Numbered from the stretch's first letter, positions 52,337 to 61,131 are shown. The stretch is DNA of 64,000 nucleotides from Paraburkholderia sp. ZP32-5 (GCF_021390495.1 NZ_JAJEJP010000003.1:1054001-1118000); one strand, 5' to 3'. Translations and numbers: made by a program. The notes: generated by a model from the sequence alone, not told the origin.

Positions 52337-53526
52337 ACGGCATCACCCGATAGTGTGGTCAGTGCGCGCGCGAAGAGTTCGGGCGGGGCCGCGTAAAGGC
52401 CTCGGCCCAGCAAGCCCGCGTGTCCGTCGGCGCCGATCATTGCAATCGCGGCAAGGGGCGCGATACCTTCCCGAACCACACGCGCCGCATCCAGCACTCC
52501 GGGCAATCCGTCGAACGCGGGATGTGGACCTGTATGGATGCGCGCTTGCCGATCGCGCCACCCCGCCGGCAGGTATGTCTCGAACGCTTGCGCGGATTCC
52601 GGCGCGAACGCGAGCGCCTGCGCACCGAAACCTGCCGCGTCGATGACGCCGCTGTCGCCCGTGAGCAACGCGGCGGCTGTCTGCTGTTGTGGATCGATGC
52701 GGGGCCCCTCCGGCGCGTGCGCAGCGGCGGTAACCCAGCGCGACGGGGCGCCCGCGAGCCGGATACCCACGCGTTCTCCGTTGCCCGCCAGTGCCACGAC
52801 GAGCGTCGACGCGGAGTGTCCATCGCTCGCGGCCGCCGACAGCATCAGCGCGCATCCGGCCATCCAGAGCGTCAGAAAAAAGAGCGGCGTCTGCGCCAGC
52901 ATCGCGTCGACTTCCCCATGATCCAGACGCGAGGCGAGCAGCGCGCGCAACGCGGCGGTCGCGCCCGTGGTGCGCGCATGGAGGTCGTCGCCGTTATCGA
53001 GACCGGCTCGCGCCAGTGCGAGCAGATCGACTGGACCTCGCGCGAGCGCTTCGTCGAGCGCGGGCGCGAGCACCGCGTCACGCCACTTCATGCGTTCGAG
53101 TATGCGTACATCGCGGCTGCCGAAACGGATTTGCGGACCCGCGCCGCTGCCGAGCAACGACCACGCGCGGGCCGTGGGATCGTTCGCATCCGCGACTTCG
53201 ACGAGCATCGTGCGCGGAGAAACGACAGCCGCGAGCGGCGTCACCACGCCATACGCCTGCGCACATTCGAGGCGCACGTCGCCTTGCTCGATCAGGCGTT
53301 CGGCCTGAGCTTCGTCCTTCGCCCAGCCTTCGTACAGGCAGCACAGGACCGCCGACGAGCGCACGGGCACCGAAGGCTTGCGCGGATCGTCGAACGAAGG
53401 CCCCGCGTGCAGCAGCGTGAAGTCCGGAAGCCGCACCGCGTCGCACGCCGCCACGACGCCGCGCCATTGCGGACGGACCGCATGCACGCGGCTTAGGGCC
53501 AGCACGTTAGCATCGTTGGCGCGCAT
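52333..53526 (-). CDS. DUF1116 protein (AllG/YlbE-like)
   Basis: 397 aa from the ATG at 53526, 2 bp after the CoxG stop. DUF1116 landmarks are DFTLLHAGPSFDD, VLCCLYEGWAKDEAQAERLI, VVSPRTMLVEV, GPQIRFGSRDVRILERMKW and GNGERVGIRLAGAPSRWVTAAA. AllG of this family is one part of the oxamate carbamoyltransferase (AllFGH), which splits oxalurate into oxamate and carbamoyl phosphate. The FdrA/AllF and AllH partners are not in this operon. It may act alone, use unlinked partners or do a different reaction on a carbamoyl compound. Confidence 0.85.
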   Translation of the reverse strand: MRANDANVLALSRVHAVRPQWRGVVAACDAVRLPDFTLLHAGPSFDDPRKPSVPVRSSAVLCCLYEGWAKDEAQAERLIEQGDVRLECAQAYGVVTPLAAVVSPRTMLVEVADANDPTARAWSLLGSGAGPQIRFGSRDVRILERMKWRDAVLAPALDEALARGPVDLLALARAGLDNGDDLHARTTGATAALRALLASRLDHGEVDAMLAQTPLFFLTLWMAGCALMLSAAASDGHSASTLVVALAGNGERVGIRLAGAPSRWVTAAAHAPEGPRIDPQQQTAAALLTGDSGVIDAAGFGAQALAFAPESAQAFETYLPAGWRDRQARIHTGPHPAFDGLPGVLDAARVVREGIAPLAAIAMIGADGHAGLLGRGLYAAPPELFARALTTLSGDAV

Positions 53527-53528
53527 GG

Positions 53529-54188
53529 TCAGCGGCTTGCGAAGCTGAAGAGTCCGCGCAGGCGCGACCACAGGATTCTCCAGAACAGGTTGCCGACATC
53601 GAGCGGCGCGTTGGCCGGCCGCGCTTCCACACGCGGCGTGGGCACGTCGGCTTCAGGATCGGGCAACGCCGTTGCAGCGGCTTCCGGCACGACGGGCGCA
53701 AGCTCTCTTTGGACAGCGTCGCTGCTAGCCGCCGCGCCCGCTTCCTGCAGCTTCGCCTTGAGATTGTCCGCGAAGGCCTCGGTCAAACGCGTGGCCAGTT
53801 CCTTCACGATGCCGCCTCGCGAGAACTGCGCGAGGCTGCCGCTGATCGCATAATCCACCTTCACGTCGACGCGCGTTTCGCGCGCCTGCGTCTCTCCGAG
53901 CGCGAACGACGCCACGCCCTTGACGCGAGACGCGCTCTTGCGATCCACGCCGGTTCCGGTGATGCTGCCGCAATGCTGAGCGTCATCGAGCTTCATTTCA
54001 CCGTCGCCTGCGAACGAAGCGACGATCGGCCCGAGCTTCACGGTCATTGCGAGCTTGAGCATCCCATTGTCGACGGGCGTCGCGAGCGATGCACCCGGCA
54101 GGCATGCGACGATACCGGGCGTATCGTGAAAGCGCGCCCACACGGCGTCGCGGGGATAAGGCACGGTGAAGCTTTGTTCGATTTCCAT
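53529..54188 (-). CDS. coxG: CoxG-type SRPBCC protein
   Basis: 219 aa. The CoxG core is MEIEQSFTVPYPRDAVWARFHDTPGIVACLPGA, then MTVKLGPIVASFAGDGEM and VDYAISGSLAQFSRGGIVKELATRL. The last 50 residues are Ala/Pro-rich and variable and end in a hydrophobic, basic tail. CoxG anchors or helps mature molybdenum hydroxylases at the membrane. It follows the three hydroxylase subunit genes with a 25-bp gap. Confidence 0.9.
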   Translation of the reverse strand: MEIEQSFTVPYPRDAVWARFHDTPGIVACLPGASLATPVDNGMLKLAMTVKLGPIVASFAGDGEMKLDDAQHCGSITGTGVDRKSASRVKGVASFALGETQARETRVDVKVDYAISGSLAQFSRGGIVKELATRLTEAFADNLKAKLQEAGAAASSDAVQRELAPVVPEAAATALPDPEADVPTPRVEARPANAPLDVGNLFWRILWSRLRGLFSFASR

Positions 54189-54213
54189 AGTGCGTCGGTC
54201 CGTATTCGATGAT

Positions 54214-54732
54214 TCAGGCAGTCACTGCAAGCGGCGCCGGGGCGGCCGTGAGCGCAAGGCGCGCATCGAGCACTCGTCGAATTGCGCGCACGATGCCCAC
54301 ATATCCGGTGCAGCGGCACAGGTTGCCCGATAGTTCGAGACGCACACGCGCGTCATCGGCGTCGGGCAGGCGGGTGACGATATCCCGTGCGGTCACCAGC
54401 ATGCCCGCCGTGCAGTAACCGCATTGCAGCGCGTGCTCGGCCGTGAACGCGGCGCGCAGCTCATTCATGGTCCGGTCGTCGTCGAAGCCTTCGATGGTGC
54501 GCACCGCACTGCTCGCGCAGCTGATCGCCGGCGTGATGCAGGAGCGTGTCGGCACACCGTCCACGTCGATCGTGCATGCGCCGCACACGCCCTGCTCGCA
54601 GCCGATGTTGGTGCCGCACAGCATGCGCTGCTCGCGCAGAAAATCCGCGAGGCTGGTGCGCGGCTCGACGCGGTCCGCGACGGGAACGTGATTGACGACG
54701 AGTTCAATTGTCTCGATGAATGCGCCGTTCAT
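54214..54732 (-). CDS. Molybdenum hydroxylase small subunit, two [2Fe-2S] clusters
   Basis: 172 aa. The plant-type cluster site has CGTNIGCEQGVCGACTIDVD, with a further Cys in VPTRSC. The second cluster has CGYCTAGM and GNLCRCTGY. These are the hallmarks of CoxS/XdhC-type subunits, passing electrons from the Mo centre to FAD. It overlaps the FAD subunit gene by ATGA. Confidence 0.94.
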   Translation of the reverse strand: MNGAFIETIELVVNHVPVADRVEPRTSLADFLREQRMLCGTNIGCEQGVCGACTIDVDGVPTRSCITPAISCASSAVRTIEGFDDDRTMNELRAAFTAEHALQCGYCTAGMLVTARDIVTRLPDADDARVRLELSGNLCRCTGYVGIVRAIRRVLDARLALTAAPAPLAVTA

Positions 54733-55565
54733 GATGCTTTCCCGTTCTGATTGCGAATGCCCGCCGCCGCGCGCACGAGCGCGACGCGATGCACTTCATG
54801 TTCGTAGCTATCCGCTTCGATGCCCGCCGCTTCGAGATGTACATCGAAACACGCTGTGTCCGGATCGGCGTCGCGCAGCAACACGCGGGCATCGTCGATT
54901 GCGTAAGGCGGCGCATCGATAGCGCCGATTACCGCACGGCACACGCCGCGTGCTGCGTCGTCGATGAACACGGCAATCGCCTCCGCGAATTCGCCCGGCT
55001 TCCGGTTGACCTTGTAGTAGCTCCAGCGCGCCGTCGGCGAGAGCCGCGCAAAGCGCACGCCTGTGAGGATCTCGTCCGGTTCCAGCGCGGTCGTGAATGC
55101 GCCCGCCATCCACGCGCGATTGCCGATCGTGCGCGCGCCACCCGGCCCCGCGACGAGAAAGGTTGCATCGAGCGCGCACATCGTATTGATCCAGTCGGCA
55201 GCGGGATCGGCATGCGCGAGACTACCGCCGAGCGTGCCGCGATTGCGCACCGCGCGATAGGCGATACCGCCCGCGACATATTCCATGAGCCCACGCGTAC
55301 CGGTTTCGACCTTGCCGTCCTCGATCTCCGCATGCGTGACGCACGCGCCGAGCGTGACGGTTTCGCCTTCGACGCAGCATGCGCGCAACGCCGCGATGGC
55401 GCGCAGATCAACAAGCATTTCCGGCTGCGCAAGCCGCAGGTTCATCATCGGTCCAAGCGACTGGCTGCCTGCCACGAATTTGCCCATGCCTTCCGTGGGA
55501 CTGATGAGCGCGATCGCCTCATCGCAGGCTGCCGGCTTTGCATAATCGTAGATAGCGGCTTTCAT
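54729..55565 (-). CDS. Molybdenum hydroxylase FAD-binding medium subunit
   Basis: 278 aa. FAD-binding features of CoxM/XdhB-type subunits are FVAGSQSLGPMMNLRLAQPE near the start and RNRGTLGGSLAHADPAADW in the middle (the family's TIGG-type loop as TLGG). The C-terminal domain follows. Translationally coupled to both neighbours. It accepts electrons from the iron-sulfur subunit. Confidence 0.93.
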   Translation of the reverse strand: MKAAIYDYAKPAACDEAIALISPTEGMGKFVAGSQSLGPMMNLRLAQPEMLVDLRAIAALRACCVEGETVTLGACVTHAEIEDGKVETGTRGLMEYVAGGIAYRAVRNRGTLGGSLAHADPAADWINTMCALDATFLVAGPGGARTIGNRAWMAGAFTTALEPDEILTGVRFARLSPTARWSYYKVNRKPGEFAEAIAVFIDDAARGVCRAVIGAIDAPPYAIDDARVLLRDADPDTACFDVHLEAAGIEADSYEHEVHRVALVRAAAGIRNQNGKAS

Positions 55566-57970
55566 GCGGGCATTCCTTTGCGCGTATCGGCTTGCCGCGC
55601 ACGCGGCCTCGCGAGGGCTTCGACAATCAGACGCGGCGTGATGGGCAACTGGTCGATACGCACGCCGAGTCCGCGCAATGCATCGTTGACGGCATTGGCG
55701 AGCGCGGCGGGCGGACCGATCGCCCCGCTTTCGCCGATGCCCTTCTGCCCGAACTCCGTATAAGGCGCCGGCGTCTCCATGTGTTCGATGCGAATCGCGG
55801 GCACCTCTGTCGCGCCCGGCAGAATATAGTCGGCGAGCGTCGAAGCGAGCGGCTGGCCGTCCTCGCTATAGGGCATGGCTTCATAGAGCGCCGTGCCGAT
55901 ACCTTGCGCCGCGCCGCCGTAAACCTGTCCATCGACGACCATCGGATTGATGAGCACGCCGCCGTCTTCCACGATCGCGTAATCGAGGATTTCGGTCTGG
56001 CCGAGCGCCGGATCGACCGCAACGACCACGGCATGACATGCATAGCTGAAGGTGCCCGAATCGCGTTTTGCCTGATAGGACGTCGAGACTTCGAGGCCGC
56101 GCGGGTCGACGTCGGGCGGCAGCAATTGCGGCGCGAGATACCACGTGCGCGCGATCTCCCGCAAGGTGCGCCGCCCCGCCTTACCGACCACCGCGCCGCT
56201 TTCCCAGCGCACTTCGCTGATGGGTTCCCGTAGCAGATGCGCGCCGATTTTCATCAACCGCTCCCTGAGTTCCTTCGAAGCGCGGCCGACTGCTCCACCC
56301 GCCATCACGATCGAGCGCGAGCCCCACGTTCCGGTGGAGTACGGCGTGACGCCCGTGTCGCCGAGCACGATGCGCACGCGGTCCGTGTCGATGCCGAGCA
56401 CTTCGTGGGCAATCTGCGCGAGCGTGGTCTCCATGCTCTGCCCATGCGAATGGACGCCCGCGCGCACTTCGAGCACGCCGTCTGGCGTGAGGCGGATCAC
56501 AGCGGGCTCGTAGCCCGGCACCATCGGAATGCCCCAGCCGTGATACACCGACGTCCCGTGCGCGCCCTGCTCGCAGAAGACCGACATGCCGAAGCCGATG
56601 CGCCTGCCGTCCGGCTCGCCGCGCCGCTGACGCGCGCGCACCGCGGGCAGGTCGATTGCGGCCATCGCACGGCGCACTGCCTCGGGATAGTCGCCGCTGT
56701 CGAAATGCTTTTTCGTGATGTTGTCGTAGGGCATCTCGTGCGGCTGCACGAGATTGCGCAGACGTACCTCGTAAGGTTCGAGACCCGCTTCGAGCGCAAT
56801 TGCATCCATGATCGTTTCGATCGCATAGCACACTCCCGTTCGCGCCACGCCGCGATAGGGAAGAATCGGCGGCTTGTTGGTTGCGACCGACCACGTGCGG
56901 CAGCGGAATCGATCCATCTTGTACGGTCCCGGCAGAATGCTGCCGACCTGCGCCGCTTCCAGGCACGCTGAAAACGGATATGACGAGTACGCGCCCGAAT
57001 CCACGTGCGCATTGCATTCGACCGCGAGCAAGCGGCCGTCGCGATCCGCATAGCCGGTGATGTCGTAATCGTGTTCGCGGCAATTCGCATTCGCGGTGAG
57101 CTGCTCGCGGCGGTCCTCGATCCAGCGCACCGGCTTTTCCAGTTGCATCGCGAGCCAGCCGCAGCAGACTTCCTCGGGCAGCAGAATGCCCTTGTAACCG
57201 AAGCCGCCGCCGACATCGGGGGCGATCACGCGTACCTGGCCTTCGTCGAGGCCGAGACATTCCGCGAGTCCCGTGCGCGTGATGTGCGGCATTTGCGCGG
57301 ACGTATGCACGATCAGTTGCGACAGGCGGCGGTCCCAGTGCGCGACGACGCCGCGCCCTTCCATCGGCGCCATGCTCTGGCGCGCGGTGCGCAACTTGCG
57401 ATGCACGCGGATCGGCGCATCGCGGCGAATGGCGTCGAGATCGACGTCGGGATTCGCATCGACGAAGGTTTCGAGAAACACGTTGTCGCCCCAGTGCTCG
57501 TGCACCAGCGCTGAATCTTCGCGACGCGCGTCGAGCATGTCGACCACGGCGGGCAGTTCCTCGAAATCGACGAAGACCTGCGCGGCGATATCCTCGGCCG
57601 CGGCGCGCGTCGCCGCCACGCACATCGCGATGGTTTCGCCGACCTGGCGCACCTTGCCGCTCGCGAGCACGGGTTGCTGCGAGCTTTTGAAGCCCGCCAG
57701 GCCCGAGTTCGCTACGATGGGCTTCACGCCCTCCAGATCGGCGAGCGTATAGACGGCGTGCGCGTGCGCTTCCGGCTTTTCGATCCCGACGATATGGCCA
57801 TGCGCAATCGGGCTGCGCACGAATGCCACGTCAACCATGCCGACCATGCGAATGTTGGGAACATATTCACCGCGCCCGTGCATGAAGCGTTCGTCTTCCT
57901 TGCGGGTCAGCGAGGCGCCGATGCCTTGCGGACGATGGATGTCGCTGCGTGTGTGGGGCCGTTTGATCAT
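55562..57970 (-). CDS. Molybdenum hydroxylase large subunit (form II, xanthine-dehydrogenase superfamily)
   Basis: 802 aa. Mo-cofactor regions include GGGFGYKG (about 254-261), the active-site loop PYRGVARTG (371-379) and the catalytic Glu in GQKGIGESGAIGPPAAL (about 740). True aerobic CO dehydrogenases carry AYRCSFR; form II members carry AYRGAGR. Here it reads PYRGVAR, so CO is not the substrate. Such enzymes hydroxylate carbon next to nitrogen in heterocycles or oxidise aldehydes. Lying with an amidohydrolase, amidase and AtzH-like gene, hydroxylation of an N-heterocycle is the likely job. It is 18 bp after the amidohydrolase. Confidence 0.93.
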   Translation of the reverse strand: MIKRPHTRSDIHRPQGIGASLTRKEDERFMHGRGEYVPNIRMVGMVDVAFVRSPIAHGHIVGIEKPEAHAHAVYTLADLEGVKPIVANSGLAGFKSSQQPVLASGKVRQVGETIAMCVAATRAAAEDIAAQVFVDFEELPAVVDMLDARREDSALVHEHWGDNVFLETFVDANPDVDLDAIRRDAPIRVHRKLRTARQSMAPMEGRGVVAHWDRRLSQLIVHTSAQMPHITRTGLAECLGLDEGQVRVIAPDVGGGFGYKGILLPEEVCCGWLAMQLEKPVRWIEDRREQLTANANCREHDYDITGYADRDGRLLAVECNAHVDSGAYSSYPFSACLEAAQVGSILPGPYKMDRFRCRTWSVATNKPPILPYRGVARTGVCYAIETIMDAIALEAGLEPYEVRLRNLVQPHEMPYDNITKKHFDSGDYPEAVRRAMAAIDLPAVRARQRRGEPDGRRIGFGMSVFCEQGAHGTSVYHGWGIPMVPGYEPAVIRLTPDGVLEVRAGVHSHGQSMETTLAQIAHEVLGIDTDRVRIVLGDTGVTPYSTGTWGSRSIVMAGGAVGRASKELRERLMKIGAHLLREPISEVRWESGAVVGKAGRRTLREIARTWYLAPQLLPPDVDPRGLEVSTSYQAKRDSGTFSYACHAVVVAVDPALGQTEILDYAIVEDGGVLINPMVVDGQVYGGAAQGIGTALYEAMPYSEDGQPLASTLADYILPGATEVPAIRIEHMETPAPYTEFGQKGIGESGAIGPPAALANAVNDALRGLGVRIDQLPITPRLIVEALARPRARQADTRKGMPA

Positions 57971-57988
57971 CGTATGAGCCTCGCGTTC

Positions 57989-59251
57989 TCAGGCGGCGCG
58001 CGCGAGCGGCAGCGTCGGTGAGACAGCGTCGTGACGCACGCCGTCGCGCAGGCAGAAAAGCGGCGACAGCATGCGCTCGGCGATGACCTGCGTGCCTTCG
58101 TTGTCCTCCAGAATCCAGCGGCCACGACGGTCGTCCAGCACGCTGATGTCCGCGCCCCGCCCCACTTGCAGCGAGCCGATCTGATCTTCCATGCCGACCA
58201 TCTTCGCTGCGTTGCAGGTCGCCATCGCGACGACGTGCTGCAGCGGCAGGCCGAGCGCGAGCATGCTGGTCATCGCGCTGACGAGACTGAACTGCGTGCG
58301 GCCGAGGAACGAGTGTTCCTCGTCGGGATGGCTGTCGGGCGTGCCGGCGGGCGCGGGTACGTGCGTGTTGTAGCCGTGCATGTCGGCGCCGAGCGTGTCG
58401 GGCACGACGCCCGCATCGAGCACGATGCGCGCCGTCTTGAAGCTGAAATGCGAACCATGACCGACGTCGATCTTCAGGCCACGCGCGACCGCTTCATGCA
58501 CGAGCGGATGCACTTGCCCGTTCTCCTCGACGAAGCCGCCCGGATGACGGCTGAACGGATGCGCGAGGATATCGCCGGGCTTGAGCGTCTCGACCACCTG
58601 ATTGAAGATGGAATCGGCTTGCACCGGCAGCCCGCCGCTTTCAGGCTTCGGCCACAGCTGGCCGAAGTGGATATACAGCGGCAGTTCAGCGCCATGGCCG
58701 ATCTTCGCGGCGATCTTCATCACGTCGAGACCCCAGCGCGCGAAGCCGCCGATTTCAGCGTGGGCCTTGATGCCCTTGACCAGATCGGCATTGGCGCGGA
58801 TCGACTTGATGGTTGCGTCAACGTCGAGACATTCGGGGCGATACAGGTCCGGGTAGTAGTGACCTTCGAGCCCGCCAACGAGGTAAGCGGAAATGAAGGC
58901 CAGCACGCGCGTGGCCGAGCGTTCCGCCACGTAATGCCGGAAGCCAGGAATCGTGATGCAGCTTGGTCCGCCCTGATCGATGATTGTCGTCACGCCCGAT
59001 TGCACGCCGCACTGATCCGCGTTGAGGCCGAAGCGGCCCGTGACGTACTGATAGACGTGGCTGTGCGTATCGATAAGGCCCGGCAGCACGAGCTTTCCGC
59101 TGCAGTCGAGCACCTCCGCCTGGCGCGCGTGAACCGCAATATCGGAGCCGATCCCGGCGATGATGCCGTTGTCCACCAGAACGTCGAGCGTGGCGTCGAT
59201 CTTCTGGGCCGGGTCGACGACGCGGCCCCCTTTCAGCAGAACTTGTGACAT
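57989..59251 (-). CDS. Amidohydrolase-superfamily (dihydroorotase/deacetylase-like) metallohydrolase
   Basis: 420 aa. The metal-binding HxH motif occurs in LPGLIDTHSHVYQY, with GIKAHAEIG carrying a probable bridging Lys, followed by His in LYIHFGQ and DVGHGSHFS and Asp in GADMHGYNTH. This set fits the cyclic-amide-opening dihydroorotase/hydantoinase relatives or the deacetylase group. As first gene of the operon and next to the Mo-hydroxylase it could open a ring made more reactive by hydroxylation. Substrate unknown. Confidence 0.9.
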   Translation of the reverse strand: MSQVLLKGGRVVDPAQKIDATLDVLVDNGIIAGIGSDIAVHARQAEVLDCSGKLVLPGLIDTHSHVYQYVTGRFGLNADQCGVQSGVTTIIDQGGPSCITIPGFRHYVAERSATRVLAFISAYLVGGLEGHYYPDLYRPECLDVDATIKSIRANADLVKGIKAHAEIGGFARWGLDVMKIAAKIGHGAELPLYIHFGQLWPKPESGGLPVQADSIFNQVVETLKPGDILAHPFSRHPGGFVEENGQVHPLVHEAVARGLKIDVGHGSHFSFKTARIVLDAGVVPDTLGADMHGYNTHVPAPAGTPDSHPDEEHSFLGRTQFSLVSAMTSMLALGLPLQHVVAMATCNAAKMVGMEDQIGSLQVGRGADISVLDDRRGRWILEDNEGTQVIAERMLSPLFCLRDGVRHDAVSPTLPLARAA

Positions 59252-59282
59252 GTACGGTGCGATAGGCGAGTTGGAAGATGCG

Positions 59283-59292
59283 TGGTGTACCG
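59283..59292. promoter_or_regulatory. Candidate operator TGGTGTACCG near the amidohydrolase start
   Basis: Eight-base core GGTGTACC. The longer context ATGCGTGGTG-ACC is shared with the site at 46475-46489, upstream of the importer. Located where it could block transcription of the nine-gene operon. Confidence 0.55.
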
Positions 59293-59485
59293 CAAATTGT
59301 GTGCCGATTTTTCATCACCGCATGAATAGTCGAATTTTCCATTTTCAATCATGGAGTTATCGGGATGCATCGGTTGTAGATGCGTGCCGTACCACGGAGT
59401 TCTCCATTCACGCCTCGCACCAACTCGGACACAGCCGGAGCATGCCCGCACCATGTGCAAGCGCGATGCATTGTTATGGTGACTC

Positions 59486-59495
59486 GTTGGTGTAC
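59486..59495. promoter_or_regulatory. Candidate operator TGGTGTACCT near the MarR 2 start
   Basis: The nine bases TGGTGTACC are identical to those at 59283-59291, 203 bp apart on the same region. Suits autoregulation of MarR 2 or looping between the two sites. Confidence 0.5.
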
Positions 59496-59581
59496 CTCAT
59501 ATTTGCGACCGGCGATGAATTCGGCCTAGAATGCGCATTGAAGCGTCTTTCGCTCGCCCCTCTTTCTTCCGAGTCGCTTAC

Positions 59582-60148
59582 ATGCGAACCACTGTCACCG
59601 ATCACATCGACATCAAAAGCATTCGTGCAGAGCTTGCGGAACGGCAAGCGCGCTCGCCGCTGTTTTCGCGGCCGGGCTTTCTGATCCGCCGTATGCATCA
59701 GATCCACACGTTCCTGTTCGTGCAGGAAACGAGCGAATTCAACATCACGCCGGTGCAATACAGTCTGCTCACCGCGCTGGAATCGCTCGGCGAGATGGAT
59801 CAGAACTCGCTTGCCATCGAAGTCGGACTCGAGCGCTCCAGCGTCGCGGAAGTCATTCCGCGACTCAACGCACGCGGGCTCGTGACCCGCACGCAAGCCG
59901 CCCATGACAAGCGGCTGCGGCTCGTCAGGCTCTCGCCCGCGGGCAAGCGTCTGGTCAGAAAGATGGCCGACGCCGTGCAGCGCGCGCACGATCGCACCAT
60001 CGAGCATCTGTCGCCCGTCGAGCGGGATGTCTTCATGCTCCAGATGATCCGGCTGGTGGAAGCCAACCACTCGGACGACCTCGTGCCCTTCCGGCTGCCC
60101 GACAGCCAGTTGCTCGCACAGGACGAAAGCGAAGCCGACGCGCCCTGA
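59582..60148 (+). CDS. MarR-family transcriptional regulator 2
   Basis: 188 aa from the ATG at 59582; a longer frame from 59531 is possible. Winged helix: NITPVQYSLLTALESLGEMDQNSLAIEVGLERSSVAEVIPRLNARGLVTRT, wing AHDKRLRLVRLS. It shares RPGFLIRRMHQIH with MarR 1 (RPGFLIRRLHQIH), so the two are paralogues. They stand at the two ends of the importer-plus-catabolic-operon block. It is divergent from the nine-gene operon and likely controls it. Confidence 0.9.
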   Translation: MRTTVTDHIDIKSIRAELAERQARSPLFSRPGFLIRRMHQIHTFLFVQETSEFNITPVQYSLLTALESLGEMDQNSLAIEVGLERSSVAEVIPRLNARGLVTRTQAAHDKRLRLVRLSPAGKRLVRKMADAVQRAHDRTIEHLSPVERDVFMLQMIRLVEANHSDDLVPFRLPDSQLLAQDESEADAP

Positions 60149-60213
60149 TTTTTCCCGCTTGCCGGCGGCCTGCGTTTTTTGCGACGCGCGTTCCTTTGAT
60201 AAGCTCTTCGGTC

Positions 60214-60996
60214 ATGCCAGACATCAAGCTGAACATGACGCCCGACGAGCGCCCTGCTATCGCGCCACACGCGACGCTCACACGGGCGGATCGCGTCTAC
60301 TACGCCCTGCGCGACGAAATCTTCGACATGCACCTTCTGCCGGGCGACCGGCTCACGGAAGGCGCCATCGCCGAACGCTTTGCGGTCTCGCGCACGCCCG
60401 CGCGAGAAGCACTGCAGCGCCTGCAAAGCGATGGCCTGATGCAAGGTTATGTGCGCGGCGGCTGGGAAGTCGTGCCGATCGACAACAAGCGGTTCGACGA
60501 TCTCTACGAGATGCGTCAGATGATCGAAACCTTCGCCGTGCGGAAGCTTTGCAACAGCGAAACACCGCCGCCCGGACTGCAGCTCCTGCTCGATGCGCTC
60601 GACCGCGTCTGGAACGTCGGGCGCGCGCGGCGCATCGCCGATGGCCGCAAGCTCGTCGAGCTGGACGAAGCATTTCACCATGCGCTGGTCGCGGCCGCGG
60701 GCAACGACGAACTGACTTCGACGATGCAGCGCGTCACCGATCGCATTCGTGTCGTGCGTCGACTCGATCTCGTACGCGGCGACGGCATCGCAGAAACGTA
60801 TGACGAGCACGCCGCCATTCTCGACGCCATTCGCCGCGGCGACGGCGCCCTGAGCGTCGAACGCGTGTCGCGTCACATTGGCGGCAGCCAGGCCAGCGTG
60901 CGCGGCCTCACCATGCAACGCCTGCTCGCCGCGCGCACCGCAGCAGGGCGTGAAGCCACCGCGCGCGCACCGGCGAGGCCTCGGCGCACCATCTGA
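60214..60996 (+). CDS. GntR-family regulator, FCD subfamily
   Basis: 260 aa from the ATG at 60214; an upstream in-frame TTG at 60196 and an ATG at 60235 are alternatives. Winged helix: YYALRDEIFDMHLLPGDRLTEGAIAERFAVSRTPAREALQRLQSDGLMQ. The FCD-type sensor has Asp/His positions in ELDEAFHHALVAAAGN and YDEHAAILDAI. The Ala/Arg-rich C-terminus is probably disordered. A TTGTATACAA site just upstream of the next gene fits the operator style of this subfamily. Confidence 0.92.
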   Translation: MPDIKLNMTPDERPAIAPHATLTRADRVYYALRDEIFDMHLLPGDRLTEGAIAERFAVSRTPAREALQRLQSDGLMQGYVRGGWEVVPIDNKRFDDLYEMRQMIETFAVRKLCNSETPPPGLQLLLDALDRVWNVGRARRIADGRKLVELDEAFHHALVAAAGNDELTSTMQRVTDRIRVVRRLDLVRGDGIAETYDEHAAILDAIRRGDGALSVERVSRHIGGSQASVRGLTMQRLLAARTAAGREATARAPARPRRTI

Positions 60997-61111
60997 CGAC
61001 GTAACCTGCCGTCGCTCCGGGTTCGCTGAGACAGCGCTGAAAGCCTTACCCGGCAAGCTTGATCAGGGTTTCCACCATGCCTTGGCACGGATCTCGCGTT
61101 GACTCCTTTCG

Positions 61112-61121
61112 TTGTATACAA
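61112..61121 (+). promoter_or_regulatory. Candidate GntR operator TTGTATACAA over the ribosome site
   Basis: Perfect 10-bp palindrome of the TNGT-N2-ACNA type, 11 bp before the ATG at 61132, and abutting the ribosome site AAGGAAA. A bound repressor would block the leader of the gamma-glutamyltransferase/antiporter unit. Confidence 0.6.
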
Positions 61122-61131
61122 GGAAACGTCA

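Larger units (their letters stand above)
59252..59581. promoter_or_regulatory. Divergent promoter region between the catabolic operon and MarR 2
   Basis: 330 bp. It contains TGGTGTACCG (59283-59292), TGGTGTACCT (59486-59495) and a looser CGTGCCGTACCACG (59384-59397). The first is 32 bp from the amidohydrolase start, the last 87 bp from the MarR start. An AT-rich centre (59,290-59,350) probably holds the promoters. Confidence 0.6.

Noticed and set aside
54214..57970. Aerobic carbon monoxide dehydrogenase
   Set aside because: The large subunit lacks the AYRCSFR active-site loop; PYRGVAR places it with form II hydroxylases of other substrates.
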